NCBI GenBank assembly: GCA_024449915.1
Contig: JAMZAV010000352.1
Coordinates: forward strand, 62,001 to 126,000
DNA from: Sweltsa coloradensis
Taxonomy: Eukaryota > Arthropoda > Insecta > Plecoptera > Chloroperlidae
Direction: 5' to 3'
DNA: 64,000 nt
How positions within the stretch are numbered: the first letter of the stretch is position 1; every line of letters starts with the position of its first letter. Below the pieces are notes generated by a model. It saw nothing but the letters and a program-made list of their open reading frames with translations, was not told the DNA's origin and did no database searches. A program made the translations under genes and the position numbers. This document shows, piece by piece, positions 11,579-22,783 of the stretch.

Positions 11579-12338
11579 TAAAGTCGACGTCACTGAAAGA
11601 TTGGTCCGCAGGGGTAAGGAATTTCCTTCCCTCTTTACCACCACCACCTTCCTCGCACAAGGCAGAGTGCACAGGATGTAGATCTTATCTATCCAATAGT
11701 TCCTCGACTCTTCTATTGATGGTCTCGAAACACTCAAATTAAATTATTTTGCTTGAATAGAGATAAAACTATTTTCCTTTCATTACGTAAACTGTTGTAA
11801 TTTACCTGTTAAATGCTCATAAATGTTAATGGTTTTAGCCTAAGTTTACCGTTTTATTGAAATTAAATCAATACGAAAATGTTTTTGAATGCAAAAAATT
11901 GATTGAAAACTAGCAAAACAACTTAACAGCCTATACACGTACTAATATACAACACACTTCTTTCATCAGAAGTGCTAAGAATATTTTGTAAACATTGTTA
12001 GTTCTCAATCAATTTTTTGCGTTACAAAACATTTTCGTGTTGATTGTATTTCAGGGAAACATTAAAGTTAAAATCATTAACATTTAAGAACATTTAAAAG
12101 GTAAATTACTACAACAGTTTATGTAGGCCTACCGGTAATGAAAAGAAAATGGATTTATCTCTATTAAAGCGAAAATAATTTAATTGGATGGTTAAGAAAC
12201 CATCAATAGAAGGGTCGAGCAACTATTAGCCTACGATCTACATATTGTTCACTCTGCCCGTGCGAGGAAGGTGGTGGGGGTAAAGCTGGTAGGAAAATTT
12301 TTCTACCTGGGACCAATCTTTGGTTGACGTCGACTTTA
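11579..12338. repeat. Long inverted repeat / foldback element
   Basis: The arm starting taaagtcgacgtca (11579) is mirrored by tgacgtcgacttta ending at 12338. Both arms share the accttcctcgcac, atagagataaa, acctgttaaatg and caattttttgc blocks in order, across about 330 bp, with a centre of roughly 100 bp around 11915-12010. The arms have diverged by substitutions and by a 12-bp GGCCTACCGGTA insertion at 12126-12137. No protein recognised. Confidence 0.8.
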
Positions 12339-12527
12339 AAGATATTATTTTTGTGTTATAGGCCTACTGCGCTGTATTAGGGAGACCGTGGCTAATATCC
12401 TTCCTTACGTACGTCATACTTTTGGTGCGGAATTTAAATGTCATTTTTGAAATGAGATTTTTTTTTTTTATATATAGGCCCCTACATTAAAGGCCTCAAA
12501 TTTTGTTTTGAAACGGTCTATACCTAT

Positions 12528-12913
12528 ATTATGTAGAATCATGAGCAACTCGAAAAAAATATTTAAAAACTTCATGAAATATAGCCTATTGCAGGGGAAA
12601 TTTAAGGGGTGGGGGGACATCCGCAATAGGCTGCAGGAGGGGCTTTAAAGGAGTAGGGGGATCATTCATGGAAGTTCCAGCAGAAAGTAGTAAGAACGGA
12701 TCTGGGTCAGTAAGGTCTATATTATGTAGAATCATGAGCAACTCGAAAAAAATATTTAAAAACTTCATGAAATATAGCCTATTGCAGGGGAAATTTAAGG
12801 GGTGGGGGGACATCCGCAATAGGCTGCAGAAGGGGCTTTAAAGGAGTAGGGGGATCATTCATGGAAGTTCCAGCAGAAAGTAGTAAGAACGGATCTGGGT
12901 CAGTAAGGTTTCT
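12528..12913. repeat. 193-bp tandem duplication
   Basis: The unit starting attatgtagaatcatgag and ending ctgggtcagtaagg is repeated with a period of 193 bases, almost without change. Recent duplication; no gene. Confidence 0.88.
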
Positions 12914-13014
12914 GGGAAAGGACTGTTAGCAAGTGGAATGACTTGTCTGGGGATGTTGTAGCTAGTGGATCTTTGAGGGAATTTAGATCGTGTTTAGGGG
13001 ACGGCAGTAATTAA
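12914..13014 (+). pseudogene. LINE reverse-transcriptase C-terminal fragment
   Basis: A short open stretch reads WNDLSGDVVASGSLREF before a stop, matching the pattern that closes CR1/jockey-type ORF2 proteins (tryptophan-asparagine-x-leucine, then two valines, then a serine-leucine and phenylalanine). Only about 30 codons are left, so the family is not resolved. Confidence 0.4.
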
Positions 13015-13686
13015 GTCTAGGGGGGGGGGAGTGGTTGCCACCGGCAGGGTGCGAATTGACGGGGGGATTTTCCCCCCCCTGGTAATTTCATCCCTGGCTC
13101 TGTTTTACTGAAAGGTGTCTCTGCTGGGGATGACTAAATCCCCACCTCTGGATACCCATCTCATCTCAAATCATATCAAGTGACTTTATCTCGTAGGCTA
13201 GGCCGGTATAATCTTAATTTGACGGAAATGTTATTTTGCATTAAATTTATGATTTTCCTTTTTCTAACTGAATATTATGATGTATTTACTTGGTTTTTGC
13301 CCGCGGAAAGTAGTTTCTGGACTTATTTAATCAATTTTAGTTGCTGGAATTGGTCGTTAAATGGTACTAGGTAGGCCTGGTTCAGTTGGTGCGGTCCAAC
13401 TTTTCAACACAGTTTTTTTCAAAGAAAAAGAATAAAAATCAACTTCAAATTATAAACAAATGAAGAAGAACTCATTATTAACGATTTATTCATACCTACT
13501 AATCACTCTGGAAATATACCAATTAGGCCTATATAGAATAACACATACAAACACTCGCTCATTTCACTGTCATTGATTCGCCATGTTTGGTATTTACGTC
13601 TTGATTTTACTTACTAGGCCTACCAACCTTTTTCGAAAAAATACTCCACCTACAAAACCTAAAACGTCGTTATTTTTTAAATATAA
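13015..13686. other. No gene recognised
   Basis: Contains G- and C-runs near 13020-13080 (ggggggggg, then gacggggggattttcccccc), likely the end of a mobile fragment, followed by AT-rich sequence. The 64-residue frame at 13180-13374 has no recognisable motif. Confidence 0.4.
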
Positions 13687-14113
13687 AGAGTAGAGTAGTT
13701 TTTATTTGCTTGACCAATACATAGTATGAGTATACACACATTATCCTCTCTTATGAGAGAGATAGTAGAGTGAAGTGAATAATTCTTAATATTAACATAG
13801 GTTAATAATAATATTAATATCTAGGATAAACGTACAAAAATGAAATATAACTGAGCTAGGCCTCAAACTCTGTAATATAATAATTGATTGATGAATAGAT
13901 AGGTACCGTACCGGTAGGTATTTCTATTTATGTTACATTACATTTCATGCAAGAGATATTCATTGAGTGAGTAGAAACTTTTGGATTTTAAAAATGATTT
14001 CATGCTGGACTTAAAAGTTGAAATGGAGGGACAGGTTCTTGTATTGTTTGGTAGCTTGTTATATAGAGTTAAAGCTAGATATTGTGGACCTTTTGAGAAT
14101 AGGGTTAGTTTTT
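13687..14113 (-). mobile_element. LINE 3' UTR fragment with (TACTC)n-type tail
   Basis: Repeats the 3' untranslated end of the LINE to the right (14114-14239 plus 15011-15290). The minus-strand end carries AATAAA and a short tactctactct tail. It ends abruptly at 14113, where the tail of the second copy begins, so two insertions of the same family lie head to tail. Compared with the second copy it has extra CCGTACCGGTA at 13906-13916. Confidence 0.75.
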
Positions 14114-14239
14114 AGAGTAGAGTAGAGTAATTTTTATTCGCTTGACCAATACATAGTAAAAGTATACACACATCCTCTTATGAGAGAGATAGTAGAGTGA
14201 AGTGAATAATTCTTAATATTAACATAGGTTAATTAATAA

Positions 14240-15010
14240 TTGGATGAGCGTAGCGAGCGCAGCGAAGATTCCATTTCACTACACTGGAGAAAAAAATCCG
14301 GAATGTTTTTTTTTTTTTTTTCTTTCTTTTTTTTTTGTATTTTTGTGTGTCTGTGAACACGATTCCGGCTAAACCAATACTCCAATTGCGATGAAATTTT
14401 ATGGAGGTCTATGAAATCTCTGAACGAAGAACTGCACGGGGGGAAAAATCGATCGAAAAATTATTTCTCATGAAAATCGCAATTTTACGATTTTTTTCGA
14501 TTTTTAACAAAATTCTTCGATTTATAACACCTGCAAGCTTTGTCCGATTGTAATAATTTTTTCACACAACCTTTATTTTATGAATTGATATATTCGTGTG
14601 AATTTTGAGCGTTATCGAAAGATAAATTTCTTTAAAAAATCGCAATTTTTGGAATTTTTTTGATTTTCAAATTTCTTTGTCTTATAGCACCTACATGCTT
14701 TATCCGATCGTAATGATTTTTTCACAGAACCTTAATTTCATGAATTTATATTCGTGTGAAATCTGAGCGCAATCGAAAAATTATTTGTTATGAAAATCGA
14801 AATATTACGATTTTTTCTTTTTTTAAATTACGAATAATTAAAAAAAAAAAAAATTAAAGTTTATTTTTTATTTAATTTAAATTAATTTTAAAAAAATCAA
14901 CTAAGTAATGATTTTTTCACAGTACAACAGAAAATCCGCATAACACTTAACAACTCAATGCACCAATTACGCTCATCCAACAACGCGGCGGGACTTAAGC
15001 GTTTTCCTAG
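14240..15010 (+). mobile_element. Helitron-like element (HINE type) in LINE 3' UTR
   Basis: The 5' end TTGGATGAGCGTAGCGAGCG is matched near the 3' end by the inverse CGCTCATCCAA, then a hairpin (AACGC...GCGTT), then TTCCTAG bordered by T. This is the plan of Helentron-associated interspersed elements. The neighbouring LINE 3' UTR copy at 13687-14113 is an empty site and supports both borders. AT-rich body with repeated aatcgcaattttacgattttt blocks; no protein. Relatives at 58003-58593, 58690 onward and 55833-56584 (minus). Confidence 0.75.
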
Positions 15011-15349
15011 TAATATTAATGTACAAAAAATGAAATATAACTGAGCTGGGCCTCAAACTCTGTAATAAAATAATTGATTGATGAATAGATAGGTAGGTAT
15101 TTCTATTTATGTTACATTACATTTCATGCAGAGAGATATTCATTGAGTGAGTAGAAACTTTTGGATTTTAAAAATGATTTATGCTGGACTTAAAAGTTGA
15201 AATGGAGGGACAGGTTCTTGTATTGTTTGGTAGCTTGTTATATAGAGTTAAAGCAAGATATTGTGGACCTTTTGAGAATAGGGTTAGTTTATGATTGGGA
15301 ATGTGAATTTGTAGATTTGCTCTTGTAAAATGGGAGTGGACAGAGGTGT

Positions 15350-17246
15350 TTAGAGGGAAAAGATTAGGGTAGGAACGAACAAATATTGCTGTGCAGCTTG
15401 AATAAGAGAGCAGGCCAGAGTAGGTATTCCTAGTTCCTTGAAAAGCTCTCTACAAGTATGCCTCCTGGAAACGCCAGCCATAATGCAAATTGCTCTCTTT
15501 TGGAGGGTGAATATTCTGATTGCATGGGGGGATGCACCCCAGAAAAGTAGGCCATATGATATGAATGAGTGAACATGAGCAAAGTAAACCATTTTAAGTA
15601 TGTGGGGATGAACTAGCTGTTTGAGCTTCCTTAAAATGAAACAACCACTTTGAATTTTAGAGGCCACATGGTTAATGTGGATAGACCAATCTAAAGTTTT
15701 GGACATGTATAATCCTAGCAATTTAGTGGAGTTGGTTCTAGTGATGCTTTTTCCATCTAGCCAGATTAGGGGACTAGATTTGGGGATGTTGAGGGGGGAG
15801 TGAAAAGAAATGTAGATAGTCTTTGCTAGTGATATGGTTAAGAGGTTGCTATGGCAATATACAGACATTTGGGAAGCTTGATTGTTTACTAGTGGGGGCA
15901 TTGCAGCAATTGAGTTTTTTGGACAGGTTAGGAGTTGACTCCAGTCATCTGCATATTGAGTAAGTGTGTCCTCATCTAGGAAGTTGAGCAGGTCATTAGT
16001 GAAGAGTGTGAAGGCAAGGGGACCTAATATTGAGCCCTGTGGAACCCCAGCAACAAGTGTTTTGGGTTCGGAAAGATATTTATGGGTGGAAAGTTTTTTC
16101 GTAAACTGTATTTCAACAACCTGGGTGCGACCAGTCAAGTAAGAAGTCCACCACTTGTGTGCCGTTCCTCTGATTCCTAAGGTTGACAGTTTGTCGAGAA
16201 GAATACTGTGGTCGATGGTGTCAAAGGCTTTGCTTAGATCGTAGAACATTCCCACGGCATGCTCCCCTTTATCCAGAGCAGAGTAGAGGGGGGGAAAGAA
16301 AGCTGAAGAGTGCAGTGGTAGTTGATTTATTTTTTAAAAAGCCGTGTTGGCTGGGAGAAAGCAAGTTGTGGTAGTTGAAAAAGGAGAGTAATCGATCGTG
16401 CATGATTAGTTCATATATTTTAGAGAATGATGAAAGGAGGGAGATTGGCCTATAGTTGTTCATGTCAGATTTCTTTCCTTTATGTTTGTAAATGGGAATT
16501 ACTTTTGCTAGTTTTAGTTTGGAGGGGAAGATACCAGAAGAGAGAGATTTGTTTATTAAAAAGGCTTGGGGAATTGAGATCAAATGCATACATTTAGTAA
16601 GAAGAGATCCCGGTATCTCATCCATACCACTTGAGTGTTTAGATCCTAATTTCCTTGCAATTTGAGTTACTTCAAAGTGTGTAGTAGGGTAAAGAAATAT
16701 TGTTTGTTCACATTGAGTTTTGAGATCAGTAGGACCTGGGGTACTGGGGGGGTTATGATGGGTAGAGCCAGTCTGACCTGTAGAGCAGGAATGTAAGAAA
16801 AAGTCATTGAAGAGATTGCCTAGGGAGGTGGGGTCAGAGATGGGTCTACCATTGATCATAATGGGAATATTTGCTTTGGGGACGGGAGCTGCAGTCAGAG
16901 ATTTGACCAAGGACCACGTTGCTTTGGGTATGTTGTTCGAGGAGGAAATTTCATTATGATGGAGCTTAGCTTGGCGGATATTCTTTGCATGGGATTTTTT
17001 TAGGTTTAAATATTGTTCTTTAAGATTTTGGTTTTTAGCTGAAAGCTTTAAGTTACGATGAAGTGTTCGTAGTTCCTTGGCTTCCAGGCGGAGCTCTGAT
17101 GTTATCCAAGGGCTAGTTTGGGCTCTCGAGGTGGAGTGACTTTTCAGAGGGAAAGCTATATTGAAGTGGTGTAGGAAGGCTGATAGGAATGAGGAGAACA
17201 GTTCATTGGCATCGACAGGTGAGCCTAATGATGGCCATTGGCCCAT
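15350..17246 (-). pseudogene. LINE ORF2 reverse transcriptase (two frames)
   Basis: Copies element RNA into DNA at the nicked target. The upstream part (17246-16269) holds the linker and fingers (NNYRPISLLSSFSKIYE, QHGFLKNKSTTTAL); the downstream part (16255-15350) the palm, with FYDLSKAFDTIDH, GVPQGSILGP and YADD, then the C-terminal block LQKRAICIMAGVSRRHTCRE. The two parts are in different frames; the break falls at a run of seven G/C bases near 16288-16294, so it may be a sequencing error. A second frameshift near 17235 separates it from the endonuclease. Without those the enzyme looks complete. Confidence 0.85.
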
Positions 17247-18019
17247 TCTTCACGGCTGAGAAGGGAAAGGAAATAGTCTGTGTTCTTGCGGTTGAAGACT
17301 CGTTTCAGAACCTTAAATTTTTCATTGATTGGTGGAAAAGCAAGTGAAAGAGTGAGTAGGTGGTGATCGGAGAGACCTGGGTCAAAGGAGCTCACTGTGA
17401 AGTGAGGGGCATCTACCGAGGTAAAGATGTTGTCGATTAGGGAACTGCTAGTACTGGTCACTCTAGTTGGGGAGGCAATGGTTTCATAGATGTTAAAGGA
17501 ATGGACAAGATCAAGAAGTTTAGTGCGTGAGGTTGAGGGTGTAAGAAGATCAATGTTGAGGTCACCACCAATGACTATTTCTGCTATTGGGTGTATCTTG
17601 GTTGATAAGATTAGTACATCTTCAAGCCTTGATAGGAATGTTTGAATATCTCCCGTGGGAGACCTGTAGAGAGATAGAACAATAATTTGGCGGTCATGGA
17701 GAAGCCAATACCCACCTGCACATTCAAAGGATTTTTCGAGGCAGAAGTCACTAATTTCAGGAATGTGAGATACGTTTAAATGGGGCTTGGAAAGTATGGC
17801 TACTCCGCCATGGGATAATAGTTTGCGATAGAAAATGTCAGTATTGGAGTAATTGGCAATGCAAAAGGAGTTGATTTCACTGGGCGTGAGCCAGTGTTCA
17901 GACAAGCATAGAATATCAGGGGATAGTTTGTTGGTTACAAGTTCTAATTCTTCAATTTTGTTGCGAATAGAGCGGATATTTAAGAAAGAAATTTTGGTGA
18001 TTGGAGGATGAGGGGACAA
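17225..18019 (-). pseudogene. LINE ORF2 apurinic-type endonuclease domain
   Basis: The N-terminal nuclease of ORF2 that nicks target DNA. The expected signatures are in order: N at FLNIRSIRNK, the catalytic glutamate in CLSEHWL, YRSP, GGDLNIDLL, DNIFTS and the closing SDHHLLTL. The 264-codon frame starts at MSPHPPITK; one frameshift at about 17235 passes into the reverse transcriptase frame. It overlaps the end of ORF1 by position, as usual for this group. Confidence 0.88.
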
Positions 18020-18029
18020 GTAAGAGATT

Positions 18030-18907
18030 TTAGATACTAGGGAGGGAATGCCGGTAGAGGGGCAAGAAGAAAATTTGATAGTTTAGGGTCGTTAGGAGCA
18101 GGTAGGCTAATGCAATTGACGAGCTAGGTTGTTTCGAGCGGGTCATGATAGGATCACGGGAAAAGCGGGTAAGTGGGAGCACTTGAGTAGAACCAAAGTC
18201 AGGAGGGGTAGAGAGGTTTGCCAGCTGTGAAGGAAAAGTAACGAGGGGCGCTGTGAAGTCATCTCCAGATGTCTGCGATCCTGTCGATGAGTTGTCATGG
18301 TCTGGGGTGTTAAAACCTGAAAAGTCATCGTCATCTTCAGAATGATAGGCCATAGCAGGTAGCATATCTTCCTCAGATGGATCTTCTTCAGGTCGACTAG
18401 CTTCAATATGGTGGCACTCGGGATCGACAGCCAACAACACTGATGTCTCTTGCTGGGATAAGCCTTCAAGGGTCTCGCATCGGCTGGGTACTGGATTCGT
18501 AGACTGCAAAGAGGGTACAGGCCCAATAGTAGTCTCTGCTGGTGTCACTTTATCATGAGAATTGCGAAGGTTACAACTGGGAGCAGTGAACTTAAAAAAA
18601 GGCGTAGTTGCGGTCACTGCTTGGGACATATCTTCCATGGTCTTGCATTGGTCAGTTGCTGGGATCATGAGTTGCGATGGGGATAAACTTGTAGCCTTGG
18701 GTTCCCTAGGGGATTCAGCGTCGGGGTTGGTGATGGTTTCCAACTTAGATTTTCTGGGACCCTTCTGGATGGAGTAGGCCACGGCATCTGTAGTAGTTGA
18801 CCTTATGGTTGCTAGCCTGTAGACCTTAATCTGGATCTTAGAGTTTTTGAAGATTGACTCCAGAATTGATTTGATTATGGGCCAATCCTGTCTGTCGAGA
18901 CCACAGC
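18030..18907 (-). pseudogene. LINE ORF1, C-terminal part (end of macro domain and acidic tail)
   Basis: Continuation of ORF1 after the hAT insert. It opens with CCGLDRQDWPIIKSILESIF, the last motif of a TARG1-type macro domain, whose aspartate corresponds to the catalytic aspartate (D125 in human TARG1), followed by a strand (IQIKVYRL). Then comes a long low-complexity, proline/serine/threonine-rich and acidic region (EEDPSEEDMLP, EDDDDFSGF), with no zinc knuckle or RRM that I can see. Frame runs to 18030 just before the endonuclease. Confidence 0.75.
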
Positions 18908-20462
18908 CAGTGGCGGCTTGAAGGTTCCAATATGACCGGTGCCAGATGGTTTCTGTACCACCCACCACCCCAGGTGCGTAGGGGGAATAAGCACGGGGGG
19001 TTTGGGGGGGCTCCCCCCAACTATAGCGCCGCAGGCAAATTTTTTGAAAAATCAGTTTTTTAGAGTGGTTTTGGTGCGTTCTAGGAAAAATAAGTGGGTT
19101 GAATGCAATACCAAATTTATGTCTTTTTTGTACTGTTAAAAATATATAACGAAAAATAAGAATTTTAGTAGTGACGAGATAGACCATGTTACAACCTTTG
19201 AATATGCATGAATTGGAGGGGTAAAAATCGGGGAGGAATTCCCCCATTCCTATGTGTCTGCACCATCCAGTGACATGGGCGCCCGCAGGAATTTTGTCAG
19301 GGGGCAAATACCTACAACTTGTATTTTCGTTGGGCCATCACGGGGGGTTCGGGGGGCAGAGCCCCTTAACAATAGCGCCGCAGGCAAAAATTTTGAAAAT
19401 CAGGTTTTTAGAATGGTGGGTTTTGGAAAAAAAAATCAAATATTTTACGTCCCATTTTTGTCGTTCATTCAAAGGCTTCAGATTCCCAACATTGAGTTGG
19501 ACGAATATTAGCTTTTTTGTCCACTGAGATAATATGACTATCCCACCTCACATTTCGCTTTTGCTAGCCTTTTATTGTGACAGTCAAAACTCGCGTTATT
19601 CCATGGAGTGGTAGGCCTATTCTTTTCAAAACTCAAGACGAACTATTGCAGGCAAAAGACACAATAAGCTACTTATTTCGCAGAAAATTGGCAACCATTA
19701 AATTTAACAAACGGTCATCAGTAAAGAAATCGTTCCATGCACATTTAAAAAAATACAAGTTTAAGCATAAATCCACATATCAAATGAGGGCAAATTAGCA
19801 CTTCTGCTTGCTCGGGGCCATGGGGGGTAACTGCCCCCCCTTGCCCCCACCTTCGGGCGCTCATGCCCAGTGGTGAAAAGCCACTTAAGAGGGGCGAACA
19901 ATAAACGGGGGACAAAATTTGTACTTCAAGGTCATGCTTGGCGGCAATCTGCGCGTTTTAGAGCAGCAGAATGAAAGCTAATAAATGTTTTTCCATCATT
20001 AAAAACCCTACTTTTTCCAACTTTCCTCCGTGCCTTTTTCTTGTTTGCTGAAGAAAAACAACAAATCACATAAAGAGTACATACTCTACTTGTCCCGAGA
20101 ACGAGATAGAAGATAGACGCAGCGCAACTGCGCAACCCCCGATACGCCACCAGGCCACCTTACAGTGACCACTCAGTCAGCTGCATTGGCAAACTAGATA
20201 ACAAAACAACGAAAGCAAACATCACTGTCTCATAGTGAGGTGTCTTTATGTCATTAGAATTGACTCGTAGACAATAAGACCGTACAGGGCTCACAAAACA
20301 CAATGCTGCTTTTGCACAACACATCATTTTTATACTAACAATAAATATTTTTTCTAAGACAAAATATGTGGGTGGGTTCACGAGCTACGCTGACCCACCC
20401 ACCCACCCTTGGCAGGTACCGGTGCCATGGCACCGGTCAGGGTATAGGTCAAGCCGCCACTG
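18908..20462. mobile_element. hAT element inside the LINE macro domain, 8-bp target duplication
   Basis: The ends CAGTGGCGGCTTGA and TCAAGCCGCCACTG are perfect inverted repeats, bordered on both sides by accacagc (18900-18907, 20463-20470). It carries no transposase frame. A G-rich hairpin block with gcgccgcaggcaaa lies about 94 bp from the left end, and a similar block occurs again near 19341-19390, where another element (about 19268-19873, ends gggcgcccgcagg and its inverse) seems to be nested. Confidence 0.9.
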
Positions 20463-20470
20463 ACCACAGC

Positions 20471-21210
20471 AGATTCGAGGCATTACTAGATGGTAGGCTA
20501 TATATTGTAGAATGTACAATATTTTTTTAGACTTTTCAGGGATGTTATTATGTCTTCAAGGTATGGTATGTCGTGAGATTTAGCTTTCGTTATTAGGTAG
20601 AAAACCATCCTGGAGCTGTGATATAGAGTGGCCAGTTCGCCAATGCCTTTGTGTTGTCCTAGAAGGTAGGGGATATTCTCAAATCTTTTTCTAAATTTAT
20701 TTGCAATTCCTTGTTGCATTTTGAGATCAGAAGCCACACAGTGTACCAATGGTATGGAGTTGTCTGATTCGAATATGTCACCTAGACATTCAGTAATGCA
20801 GGATGACTGGTTTAAATAAATGTCATGCCAAGACGAAGGGAATGAGGTAGAGTCTATTGAGGAGTGCTTGAAAACCAGCTGGTTAGTATCGCTTGTCTGC
20901 GGTAGAGGGCCAGAGTGTGTACGAATATTGGGAATATGCAGGGTGTTCTTCTTATGTGGAATAAGACATGGAGAGTTAAGACGATTGCCATGAGTTTCCA
21001 TGGAGTAGCATGTCTCATTAAAAGGGGTATTAGTAGTGGTTGTGAATGTTGTCTGAAGCTGCTTCAGCTGCTCGGGAGCTTGGTGTAGGTCCAACGTTTT
21101 GTTATTAGCAGTTGCTTTAGCATTGATGGCACCAACTAGGTCTGGGCTAAGTCCTGGTTGGTGGACTGAGGCGGTTGAGAAGTGCTTGATAGGATCATTA
21201 ATGGCGCTTA
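20471..21210 (-). pseudogene. LINE ORF1, N-terminal part with TARG1/OARD1-type macro domain
   Basis: The frame is open from about 21210. After an N-terminal 100 or so residues of unknown role it encodes a macro domain: CLGDIFESDNSIPLVHCVAS (ligand loop), GIANKFRKRFENI, GELATL, then FYLITKAKSH, whose ITK lysine corresponds to catalytic K84 of human TARG1, then helix SLKSLKKYC. A small frameshift at about 20505 leads into IAYHLVMPRICCG, where the hAT element has inserted. Macro domains of this kind remove ADP-ribose esters from proteins or from DNA bases; a role in retrotransposition is my inference. Both catalytic residues are kept. Confidence 0.8.
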
Positions 21211-21362
21211 TGGTTGGGAATGTGAATTTGTAGATTTGCTCTTGTAAAATGGGAGTGGACAGAGGTGTTTAGAGGGAAAAGATTAGGGTAGGAACGAACA
21301 AATATCCCTGCAGCTTGAATAAGAGAGCAGGCCAGAGTAGGTATTCCTAGTTCCTTGAAAAG
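21207..21362 (-). mobile_element. Internal fragment of the same LINE family
   Basis: Nearly identical to 15288-15446, the stretch at the end of ORF2 (gggaatgtgaatttgtag through ctagttccttgaaaa). It abuts the 5' side of the LINE copy, so either a second truncated copy lies head to tail or the locus has been rearranged. Confidence 0.75.
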
Positions 21363-22105
21363 GACTTTTATTACAATAGGATTTTCGTTTAAAATAGCAA
21401 CGTTAAAGTTTTTGAAGTTTTTTTGTTACTATAACAGTAAAAACGTGATGATTCTATTTTGGATTTTTTTTATTATGTTCTTGTAAGGTTACTTGCAGTG
21501 AGTAGGGCCTACAACATCTCAGCACGGTAGGCCTAGGCAAGCGTCTATTACAGTATTTGGCCTAGGAGGCCGCGTCGCTCCTCGCTACTTAAATAACTTA
21601 CTTTTGTGTAGGCCTATAAAACAGAAGCGGAAAAATATTTTTAATTGGTTTCTGCGCATTTATTTTTAATTTACTTTGAAATATCAGTGATTTGGCAAAG
21701 AAAATAAAGTAAAAGAACAAAAAATGGCAATTTCGTCAAACTAGGCTAGTAGAGTTCCGGCTAGGCCTATATTCCTAGCCAGGAAGTGTTTGTACATAGG
21801 CCTAATAAACAAAACCCATGGACTCTTTGTCCCTGACCCCAGATACCTCAGATTGCTTCCAAGGCCATCTCGAGGGAATTAATAGGCATACCCCAAAAAC
21901 ATTTGCCTCCAGCGGGGGCCTCTATTCGGTAACTTTACGCGCAAATTGAATTCTAAAGCGATACGTCACAAGTCTGTTTACTCATCACTTACGAGCTCAA
22001 TTCATGCGATTACCTACGAATCCAATTTGGTTAAAGTTATAGAATAGAGGCCCTGACCACTTACAGCTCACGCAGAATACTCTGGGCTACTTGGCGGCTG
22101 TGGAT
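21363..22105. other. OTUD6B intron 1, no feature recognised
   Basis: AT-rich DNA with several TAGGCCTA-type octamers; no gene, tRNA or terminal repeat found. Confidence 0.5.
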
Positions 22106-22490
22106 ATTTGCACCCACTGAGGTGCGCCGAGGAGGTTTTATGCTATTTTCACCTATGTTCTGCGCATGCGCAGGTGTGTCCAACATTTAATATTCTATTT
22201 GCACCGACGTGAAATGAATAACCTGAAGGTGGGCGTTTTTTCTACCCAACTTTTATTGCCTACAGTAACGGAAAGGATTTCGGGTGCGCTCTTTTCGATT
22301 ATATCCTAGAACTAGCACGGCGCACTGTAGCCAGCGGAAATTTCGGCTAACCTAACGAAAGTAGTTTTGTAACGGAAAGGATTTCGGGTGTAGGCCTACT
22401 GTCCATTAAATGTTGGCCACACCCGCGCATGCGCAGAACATAGGTGAAAATAGCATAAAACCTCCCCGGCGCACCTCAGTGGGTGCGAAT
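22106..22490. mobile_element. Foldback element near OTUD6B exon 1
   Basis: Arms of about 85 bp: cacccactgaggtgcgccga... (from 22111) and its inverse (to 22485), including tgcgcatgcgca. The core (22263-22391) starts and ends with taacggaaaggatttcgggtg and is shared, inverted, with the element at 23221-23444. Lies 160 bp inside OTUD6B intron 1. Confidence 0.75.
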
Positions 22491-22650
22491 AGACACTCCG
22501 CTTCTTGGCCTCACCCCCCCACCCCACTGCCAAGCCATCAATTTGCACCCTGACCACCAGGCGGAAGGGCCCATTTTTGTAACCGTTTGTTATGTTATGT
22601 TACCTAACCTCACTAAAATAACCATGGGCCTAGGCGCTACCTTAGCCTAC

Positions 22651-22783
22651 CTTGAAACTCTTTGCGTTCCTTGCGATGTTTTTGCAATAATTCTTCTTCT
22701 GAATAATCTTGTATTGAAGAGATATTTTCATTAATGGTTTCACAAAGCTCATCGTTAACTTCTAATTTTCCTGGCAGCGCCAT
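22651..22783 (-). CDS. OTUD6B: OTUD6B exon 1 (start codon)
   Basis: First coding exon. ATG at 22783-22781 begins MALPGKLEVNDELCETINEN and runs to KHRKERKEFQ, the conserved acidic-then-basic N-terminus of OTUD6 proteins (EEELLQKHRKERKEF). An upstream in-frame ATG 15 codons earlier (MWFVWPV) is less likely, as family similarity begins at or after MALPGK. The donor is GTAGGC at 22650-22645. Exon end phase (one base) fits exon 2. The next gene, ARP6, starts 203 bp away on the other strand. Confidence 0.88.

Larger units (their letters stand above)
14114..21210 (-). mobile_element. LINE (CR1/jockey-like) with macro-domain ORF1
   Basis: A non-LTR retrotransposon in OTUD6B intron 1, antisense to plus, same direction as the host gene. 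From 5' to 3': ORF1 with a macro domain (about 21210-20471, continued 18907-18030 across a hAT insert), apurinic-type endonuclease (18019-17225), reverse transcriptase (17246-15350), and a 3' UTR with AATAAA and a tactctactcta tail (14114). The hAT (18908-20462) and a Helitron-like element (14240-15010) sit inside. Apart from these the coding part has only about three frameshifts, so it is fairly young. Confidence 0.85.

Noticed and set aside
20498..21094. A host OARD1 gene in OTUD6B intron 1
   Set aside because: The macro-domain frame runs, after removal of the hAT insert, directly into the acidic tail and the endonuclease of the LINE, and shows no introns of its own.
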